DNA of 64,000 bases, taken from Erodium maritimum. Its lineage: Eukaryota > Streptophyta > Magnoliopsida > Geraniales > Geraniaceae. A model generated the notes under the pieces. That model worked only from the letters and a program-made list of their open reading frames with translations, had not been told where the DNA came from and did not search any database. The stretch is from the NCBI GenBank assembly GCA_963921825.1, contig OY997588.1, positions 125,891,203-125,955,202 of the forward strand, written 5' to 3'. Shown piece by piece: positions 56,464-64,000 of this stretch. The number at the start of each line of letters is the position of its first letter. Position 1 is the first letter of the stretch. A program made the translations under genes and the position numbers.

Positions 56464-57891
56464 GATAGTATAAAACTGGTAGTTTGGTAATGGCTTCATC
56501 ATTCAGGTTAAAATCTACTTCATCCATCCTCAGACAAAATTTGCACCCTCTGACACCTACTTGTTTGATCTTCGAATTGCCACAATCCTAAAAATATTTG
56601 GCATTGTTAACATCTATATTCAAAGTAAACTCAACCCCAAATTCATTACAAAATCACATTCAAAATGTCAAGAACAATTTGAAATCTCAGTGATCATCAG
56701 AACTGCAAATCAAAATCCATAGTTCGAATTTGAGAACAAACGATTCAAAAGAAACAACATATCACCTAATTGTGAATTAAAAAAAATTACCCACCATGAT
56801 GACCCGACTCTACTATCATCCTAAAGTGGTTAGCTTTCACAAATGAAATAAAGTTCGTACATCCAGATACCCAATGCATATAAATTCAATTGAGATTAAT
56901 CATAAAGCCCTAAACAAAAATCAATTATGTTTATCATAAAATTCACATTAATTGTACCTTTAATGATGGACGAGAAATATCAATGAACCACATGTAGCTT
57001 GTGCTCCCAAACCCAATGTATCTAGGACCCTAAAAACATGCCAAAATCGATCCCTTACATAACCAATGCAAAGTCCATGTAGAATGCGCCTATAATAAAT
57101 CAGGGAAAATCACCAGGGAAGCCTTGGTAGAATCGCCACCAAATCTCAAGCCGTACGAAGCAATTTCATCTCGTCCAGCAGAATCGCCACCAAATCTCAA
57201 GCCGTCAATTGATCCCTGCGACTGAGAAATTTTCCATCTGAATGATGAATTCAAAAACTATTAGTATAAATTCTAGCTTCTCATTTCGTCCAGCAGAATC
57301 ACCACCAAATCTCAAGCCGTCAATTGATCCCTGCGACAAAGAAATTTTCCATCTGAATGATGAATTCAAACAACTTTGTGATAAGAATCAACCTATGCAA
57401 ATCATCATTGCTTCAAAACTAATAATAGCGTACCTGCCTGAATCGAGGTTCAAGGCCTTTGAGGTTGGATAGTTAAGAGGACATGAGAGAGTGGACCAAA
57501 CCTGGATGAAGAGCAAGCAACAAAGACCATAGACTACGTAGTGGGGGTTTTCGGAGAGCCGTGGAAGAGAAGCCGCCGCCGGACCAGAGGAGCTTATAGG
57601 CTACGAAGTCGAGAGGTTATCGATTCAGAGTGTCGCAGAGAGAAGCAATTAGGGAATTGACTTTTAAGAGCTACAAATTTGCAAACCAGCGTGTGAGAGG
57701 ACTGTAGGGCGCGTCAACTGCGAGTGAAAACAGACAAATAGGCGCCTGCAGCAGTGTTATAGTCCTTTTATATATAATATAAATTCTTTTTTCTAAAAGG
57801 AAGAAGATTATATTTTGATGATTTAAATTTGTTATTTCATCATAGCTGATTACATACACAATATTGATAATGAATCAATGAAGAAATAAGA
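56464..57891. other. spacer with a 115-bp-offset duplication
   Basis: An 84-85 bp block (TCGTCCAGCAGAATC...GATGAATTCAAA) occurs at 57171-57254 and again at 57286-57370, nearly identical. A shorter third copy of its start lies at 57129-57154. On the minus strand GC-rich sequence at 57640-57480 resembles a gene leader with a CAG/GTACGC donor at about 57435, but no protein is recognised. Confidence 0.4.
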
Positions 57892-59236
57892 TTTTTTTTT
57901 ATAAAATTAACTATTGATATTATAAATAGCAAGTGTTTACAAAACTGAATAGTAATAAAACACTGAAAAATAAATAACATAAAAGAAACGAGTTCCCACG
58001 ATGGAGGATACTCATGCAGAAAATTAAAGCACTCAAGTCATCGACTACCTCCTGAAGGCGCCTGAAAGGTGATACTGCGGTAGCGTCTGAAGACACCAAT
58101 ACAGCTAATCTAGACTGGCGGAAGCTAGGATAGAGCAGGCCCCTTACCGTTAACAGATAATGGTGAACAAAGTACTCCCCCAGGTTGTCAGCGTGTGTCG
58201 TCCTCCCTTGATTGATAATGGTAGGGCTCCAAAAAGCGGGATTGATGACTTATGAGCTGATAGGAAAGTACCGTGTTGGCTTTTAGTGGAACCACTGCCA
58301 CCTTACGTCCAGAGGGGCGGTACAACCGACAAACCCCCCGCCGCTATAATTGGTGTTCCAACCGAAAGAATGGAGTCTTCATATTCCTCCACCTCGGATT
58401 TCGAGATAGTGACCATTTGATCCCAACCGGCCCGCTTTCTGCCATGGTTTCCCCCAAGCCCGTACTGTCCCGGGTCAACTTGCCCACCCAAATCCAAGAC
58501 CCCTTGGGCCTTTCTTCCCCGAGCTGGGCCAGCCCATATCCGAATTCTATTGGGCCTCGGCCCAATAAGGAAAATCGAGGGCCCGGCCCTTGATCTCCTT
58601 GCCCAGGAACCCCAGAAGACCCTCGTCCCTCACGCTGCCACCGCCCGCTCAGACCGGTCCTATGCCCTTCCGGTGAACGAAGATCAATTCCTTGAGAATC
58701 CGACACCGAAGTGGTCGGACCTAACGAAACCCGACCCCCATCCTTGACGAGATGGTCCATATTCCGGTCCTCTGCCTCCATCACCCCCGTCATGACAGTA
58801 CCCCACTGGAACCCCATTGTTGGAGAGCCCGATCTTGGCGAAACCTTCGTCGACTTCTCCACACGACCCTAACGCGGTCATGGCCCCACCGCAGGAGTTC
58901 GCCTCACAAGGCCTCGCCGGTAATCCATTATGTGCCCCTGAGATCTTCTCCCTCCCAAACCTCGGGTCACCGCAGATCATTCACCCTCCTTCCCTCCGAG
59001 CGGTGAAGTTAATCATGTCCTCCTTAGATGTCGCCCTATCGGATCTTGGTGATAAGGATCGGGAGAGAACTCGGTCAGGAGAAGTCACCGACCGATCAGA
59101 GCCTGCTGACCCACCGCTACGCTCGTCCTCGCTCCTATGTTGTAGATGATCGGAATCAGCCATGAAAGCCATCACCGCCATTCACAAAGTCGTAAAACCC
59201 TAGGTTTCCAAAGAGAAAAATAAAGTTATATTTTTT
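57892..59236 (-). mobile_element. ORF1-only LINE-like element, minus strand
   Basis: A T run near 57892-57901 is the minus-strand A tail (TTTTATAAAAAAAAAA). Identical AAGAAATAAGA flanks lie at 57881-57891 and 59237-59247. Near the 5' end (59163, minus) a frame MADSDHLQHRSEDERSGGSA is followed by Gly/Pro/Arg-rich frames broken by stops and shifts down to about 58344. The sequence between duplications is only about 1.35 kb and shows no RT. I infer an internally deleted or ORF1-only L1 derivative. Confidence 0.55.
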
Positions 59237-59247
59237 AAGAAATAAGA

Positions 59248-59366
59248 AATTTATAATTAGAAAATGTTTCAATATAATACACATACACAATAATGTCTCA
59301 CTTTCAAGTTTCAACGGATAATTATTTAGTTTGGTTTATTGCTTCTCATAAATGGTATATTCTTTT
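59248..59366. other. short host spacer between the two LINE-like elements
   Basis: AT-rich; nothing recognised. Confidence 0.5.
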
Positions 59367-59382
59367 GAGTGTATTATGCGAT
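59367..59382 (+). repeat. target-site duplication, left copy, of the LINE-like element 59383-63984
   Basis: GAGTGTATTATGCGAT matches GAATGTATTATGCGAT at 63985-64000 at 15 of 16 positions. Confidence 0.85.
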
Positions 59383-59552
59383 CCTTAAAAAAAGAGCTAT
59401 TGTAGTATTGATGTATTCTTGATTTTTTTTAGAATTGGATGTACTTTTATCATTTATTATCAAAATAGAATAAAGTAACGTCGCAGTTCTCCAAAAACCC
59501 TAGGGTTTAGAACTGAGTATTGCGTTTCCTCCCTTTCACGGTAGTTCAATGG

Positions 59553-62500
59553 TGTCACGCCCCAAATCCGGATTTGATCGGACTCGAGACGTGAACTAAA
59601 ACGGGTAATACATAAAGTAAAATTTAATGAAATAAACCTTCAATGAATAATCAAAAATCGGTAATTCTGGTACCAAGAGTCAAATGCTCAAATCCAAATA
59701 TAAAAGTTTGGTACGAAAAAGTAAATACATCTCTAGACAACCCACAAGCTAGGACTCTCGCTAAGCTCCCGGGCTCCGAGACATCCTCTAACCCAACTGA
59801 CGATCGAAACCTGTAAAACAATAATAAAGGGGGTGAGCTTTCGCTCAGTAGGAAAAAGTAGTAAAGGGGATGAGCTATCCGCTCACCACCACGGGTAACC
59901 GTCCAAATATGGCATACTAGTAAAGCACAATAACTAACGATCCGAACGGTAATCACAACCACAATCATAATCAACCCCACTTAACTGTACCTCGTGTTAT
60001 CAAATCACTTACCCAATCGCCACACTTGGCGTATGAGATCAACCTTGCTCAACAATTAACAATTACACAATGTTCACACCCAAACCATATCTCAAAGAGT
60101 CGTCGAGTACAACACACAGTAATCATTACCAATACACACCGGAACACACATCATCGGTCTAGATATCCAATACCGGAATCCTCCTTCGATATAAGTATCA
60201 TACCGGAACACACGATATTGGTATACGTATATCAGAACACATAGCCTCGGTCAAGATATCCTATACCGGAATCCTCCTTCGGTATAGTTAACCTACCGGA
60301 ACACCCAGCCTCGATCTAGATACCGGAACACACAATATCAGTCAGGATATACGTACATCAGAACACACAGTATTGGTCGGGATATCATACCGGAGTACCT
60401 AGCCTCAGAACATATCTACCCAGCACACAACATCAGCCTAAATATCGTCCCGCCACACCACCCTCGGTCTAGATATCCTATACCATAATCCTCCTTCGGT
60501 ATAAATATAATACCGGAGCACCTAGCCTCGGTCTAGATATCCTATACCGGAATCCTCCTTCGGTATAGATATCATACCGGAAGGCTCGGTCTAGATATCC
60601 TATATCGGAATCCTCCTTCGACATAGGTATCGTACCGGATACACCGCCTCAGAACATATCATGCCGGAACACACAGCATCAGCCACGATATCGGGCGGAC
60701 ACACCATCCTCGGCCTAGACATCCCAACGGGGTACACACATACAGGATCTCAAACACATCACAAGAAATAATGCACACCAATATTTCCCACAACATATCT
60801 TACCGAACACACCACATCGGTCTATCATTCACCCGATCATATCACAAGGTAAAAGTTCACGTCATACCGAACATATCATACCAACATATCATACCGATCA
60901 TATCCTACCATGATCATTAATTAACAACGGAACATACCACTAATTAATCATACCACATCTACTAATCACAAACAAGAGCAATCATCACACAATCCTACAG
61001 GCCCAACCAGGGACCCACATGCAATTCTACAGCACATCAATTCCCACACCTACGGGCACGACCTGGCCCGCAGGTGGTTCCATCTTATAACGACTACCCT
61101 AGTTATTCACATCCTACATGTGATTCTACAATATTTCGAGAATTCGTAACCTATATGCGTACTAGTAACTTTCCGTATTTAAACCGGTATTCGCTACTTT
61201 TCCCTACCTCAACCGATATCCAAACGCGAACGATCACGAGTCGCCTAGTAGCCTCCTCCACCGTGCTCGGGAACAACGTTTAAGATTACAAGTAATACGA
61301 GAATTAATAACAACTCAAAGGTGGTTCAAAGAGAGAAATAACCAAACTAACCCCCAATTACTCAATCTTGTCAAAATGGGCCCGGAAGGCCCATTTTGAC
61401 CGGAATATGGAAAATGTCCCCCGGGCCTCCGAAAATTCCCCCTTTTGTTTCTATCATTCCTAATTAAATTTACTTGTTCCAACGCACTTGACGGAATTAA
61501 ATTCCGATGTCCGAGCGTTCTAAAACCGCAATTAAAGTTTCTAACTACAATTTTCGAAATTGTACGAACCACTTCCATAATTCGTTCCGGGCATGAATTA
61601 TCGATCTGGGGTTCACCCAAGACCACCCGAACACGAAAACCCGCATCCCGGGCCGAGTGGGCCCCACGGTCATAGGTGGACCGTGGGTGGCCGGACCGAA
61701 CCGCCACCGTGTGGCCGGTCACGGTTCCGTGCTCTCCCTCCGGCCATGGCCGGTTATACCCCCCGGTGACTGGCCAGAGCTTCGGCGAACCTCCGATCGC
61801 CAGAAAATACCCCATTTCTCCAAAAAGTTCCTAAAAAGCTCTAACCTCTCCAAAAATTCCATTTTTAAGTTCCAACACTTCAAAATTAACCTCAACAACT
61901 CCAAAGTTTCAAGACCCATGGTAGGTTTCATCAAACCAACACAAACTCAATGGAATTTCATCAAACTCTTCCACTTTCTCTCCACAATGATCTATTTAAC
62001 CAATAAAACCCCAAACTCATAAAGCCCAAATCTTGTTCATGCACTTTCTACCAAACCCACAACTAGAAATTTATCAAAAGGGAAGTTAAGTGCTAGAATA
62101 CCTTAGAGAATAAGTAGATGATGAAGAACATGGAAGAAAATAGAGGTTTTGGGGTAGAAATCAAGTGAAAGGAGACACTTTTCTTCTCTTCTTCTCCTTT
62201 ATTCTTCTTCAAGCTATGGAGGCTTCAATGGAGTTTTCTCTCTCTCCTTCTACTATCTAGGTTCGGCGTACACTCAAAAAATGAGATGGTTTTGCTCCAA
62301 AAGTGGTCCTTATCCTAAAGGTAGAAATGTCCCTTTCGTCGTTTAACCCATCTTTCTCTCTTTTGTCCACAAGTGGGGACCAAATGGTCTTTTTCCCCTC
62401 TTTTCTTCTCCTCTAAGACACATGGACATGTGTCCATGTGGGGTCCACCTCTACCCAAAATATCTCAGCTCAAATTAAATTAATTCGATGAGACCTCTAA

Positions 62501-62705
62501 TTCGACCCGGATTTGACTTTTTCGCAAAAGTAGTCATTTGAAAGGAAACGACCCAACTAAGCTAACCGTAACGACGACTAAGTTTTTTGGGTCCTGGAAA
62601 GGTCCCGAATGACTCCCGGAACCATCAGTTTACTTTTCCAGTGGGAAGTCAACTTTTCCCAAATTTCACCGGTTCGACCGGTGTCGACCGGAGGCGGTTC
62701 TTACA
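59553..62705 (-). mobile_element. solo LTR, large-LTR family, copy 3 (target duplication AATGG)
   Basis: The unit runs from TGTCACGCCCCAAATCCGG to GGCGGTTCTTACA (3153 bp). Identical 5-bp flanks AATGG lie at 59548-59552 and 62706-62710. Shared blocks with copy 1 include the first 30 bp, GTGAGCTTTCGCTCAGTAGG (59833 region) and the CCCGGAAAGGTC-like end region. It sits inside a LINE-like element exactly at that element's start codon. Confidence 0.95.
60100..60760. repeat. expanded ACCGGAA minisatellite inside solo LTR copy 3
   Basis: Units of about 55-65 bp built from TAGATATCCTATACCGGAAT, CCTCCTTCGGTATA and CATACCGGAACACACAGC recur about ten times with shuffled order and point changes. Confidence 0.85.
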
Positions 62706-62706
62706 A

Positions 62707-63562
62707 ATGGAAACGTCAGCAGCATATCTGTCAGAAGGCGAGGGGGGCTTCGACATAGAGCTTCTATGCGAGCCGAGTAGCCCGGAATCCGGGCGGAGAT
62801 CAACGACGGAGGAGTCGAGCGGAGGAGGCTCACCAGTGAGAGTTGTCTTGCCATGGGAGGAGTCCCTCTCAGAACCGACCTCGTTGACACCACAAGTGGG
62901 TGGTGCCGGAGGCGAGGCTGAAGTTTTAACGTCTCTGCAACAAGGAAGGAGGATGGAGAACGGGGTGGTGGCGGCGCGGGGCGGTGGTCTCAGGCCATGG
63001 CATGGGGTATTCTACGTCGTACTCCGGCGATAGGGCCGAGACCACGGGCGGGTCGCAAAACCATTCCGGTAACACCAGTTGGGGTGGCAGGCGTTCCGGC
63101 GTTCCGATGGTCGAGATGTTACCGGCGAGCGGAGGTGCAGAGTTGTCGGTGGCCATCTTATCGGATACGGCCACGACGTCGCTGAAGACGCCGGAGGCGG
63201 AGACTTGGCGTCGAAGGAAGGGGAAGGAACCAGTTAGGGTTTCGACGGAGCCGAGGGAGGAACTGGGCATGGGCATGAGACGAGATTTGATGGCATACGC
63301 ACGTCGGGTCTGGGGAACTTGGTCGGTCTGGAACCCAAAGGCTGGCACGGGCCCGAGGAAGGTAGACGGGCTGAGGAAGATCGGGCCAGAGGAATGTGGG
63401 CCGGGGCGTATCGGGGGCCCGGATCCAAGGGAAGGTGTAATGGGTCGGGGCTTCGGTTCGTTGTCCGATCCGAGTGGGGTTTACAAACGGGTCGGGTCTG
63501 GATCGGATGGAGCATCACACGCAGCGGCGGGGGGCTACAAGCACCCTCGCCTCAAGAAATGA
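62707..63562 (+). pseudogene. ORF1-like frame of the split LINE-like element
   Basis: ATG 62707 was rebuilt by the target duplication of the solo LTR (AATGG). The first 109 codons are acidic and Gly/Ser-rich. After a shift near 62985 the second frame is basic and Gly-rich and ends HPRLKK. I recognise no RRM or zinc knuckle, so the ORF1 label rests on position and on the retroposed ends. Confidence 0.45.
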
Positions 63563-63984
63563 GTTCTTGGGGGTCCGGGAGGGGCCGGTCAGCTGTACCG
63601 CCTCTCTGGACGTGTGGTGGTAGTGGTTCCACCAAAAGTCGACAAGGTTCCCTGCTAGTTCGGGGTCATCACTCCCGGTTTAGGAGCCCTACCAGTATCA
63701 GTCAAGGGAGGACGACGCACGCTGACATCTCGGATGAGTTATCGGTCCACCGCTACAAAGATCCACACTATATATGTTTGATCAGTGCTCATTTGATTGG
63801 TTTATGATGTATCAGTGTCCACGGATGCTACCGCAGTTCTCTTGTCCAATCACCCTCTATGTCTAAGAGCAAATTTACTATTCAATTTTTTTTTATCAAT
63901 TCTATACATATGTACTCTGGTATTGACAGTTTTACAAATATTTTAAAATTATAATATCTCTGTTTTCGATAAAAGAAAAAAAAA

Positions 63985-64000
63985 GAATGTATTATGCGAT
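63985..64000 (+). repeat. target-site duplication, right copy
   Basis: GAATGTATTATGCGAT ends exactly at the window edge; see 59367-59382. Confidence 0.85.

Larger units (their letters stand above)
59383..63984 (+). mobile_element. ORF1-only LINE-like element, plus strand, split by a solo LTR
   Basis: It is flanked by 16-bp repeats (59367-59382 and 63985-64000, one mismatch) and ends GATAAAAGAAAAAAAAA. Without the nested solo LTR (59553-62705 plus one target copy) it is about 1.44 kb. A leader with CCCTAGGGTTTAG precedes the ATG. The frame starting METSAAYLSEGEGGFDIELL (62707 on) stops at 63033 after a frameshift near 62985. A second frame continues with EAETWRRRKGKEPVRVSTEP and Gly/Arg-rich sequence to 63562. 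Layout and size parallel the element at 57892-59236. No RT is present. Confidence 0.72.

Noticed and set aside
57757-57800. Minus-strand Helitron 5' end for the copy ending at 42147
   Set aside because: The A/T-rich sequence resembles some Helitron 5' ends, but there is no clear TC start after a host A and no supporting second copy.

Overview
This window is nuclear DNA from a flowering plant, most probably a eudicot. It has a few intron-containing housekeeping and regulatory genes, long AT-rich spacers, and a dense layer of mostly dead transposable elements. I cannot name the species.

Conserved genes: the last three exons of a 14-3-3 protein (1-458, +); a single-exon UPBEAT1-like atypical bHLH (23519-23935, +); a single-exon tRNA-splicing endonuclease subunit SEN2 (24845-25573, -); a five-exon EAF7/MRGBP-like NuA4 subunit (33299-35084, -); and two adjacent six-exon histidine-phosphotransfer (HPt) genes on the minus strand. 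One of these is canonical (40267-41502) and the other has lost the phospho-accepting histidine (37482-39806). Together the pair could form a cytokinin phosphorelay protein and a diverged, possibly inhibitory, paralog.

Mobile DNA, left to right: an old LTR with primer-binding site (1744-3330); a copia element that keeps gag and integrase but has lost reverse transcriptase and RNase H (3596-6931); a Myb/SANT-like pseudogene (7273-7639); a 5'-truncated L1 LINE with a perfect 17-bp target duplication (8200-10822); a tandem array of tiny TRIM-type LTRs (11883-15710) split by a 2.6-kb solo LTR; a hAT-type MITE (17369-17961); a MULE-like inverted-repeat element (18176-18922); a PIF/Harbinger-like element carrying two Myb-like reading frames but no transposase (19277-21620); a short solo LTR (21817-22064); a second truncated LINE (27117-28986); a MITE next to a third LINE remnant (35711-37055); a 3.4-kb solo LTR (43415-46770); two Helitron 3' ends of one family (42147, minus; 52106, plus), the second preceded by captured exons of AMP deaminase and an RBP45/47-like RNA-binding protein; a 1.07-kb solo LTR (52794-53865); head-to-head LINE ORF1 fragments with an RRM (54008-56463); and two ORF1-only LINE-like elements in opposite orientation (57892-59236; 59383-63984). 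The second of these was later split at its start codon by a 3.15-kb solo LTR.

The strongest observations are structural. Three large solo LTRs of one family each have a perfect 5-bp target duplication, and two of them sit inside older repeats, which gives a readable insertion order. Other points of note are the Helitron-associated exon capture, the transposase-less two-gene Harbinger-like element, and the HPt pair. I found no tRNA or rRNA genes and no CRISPR array.
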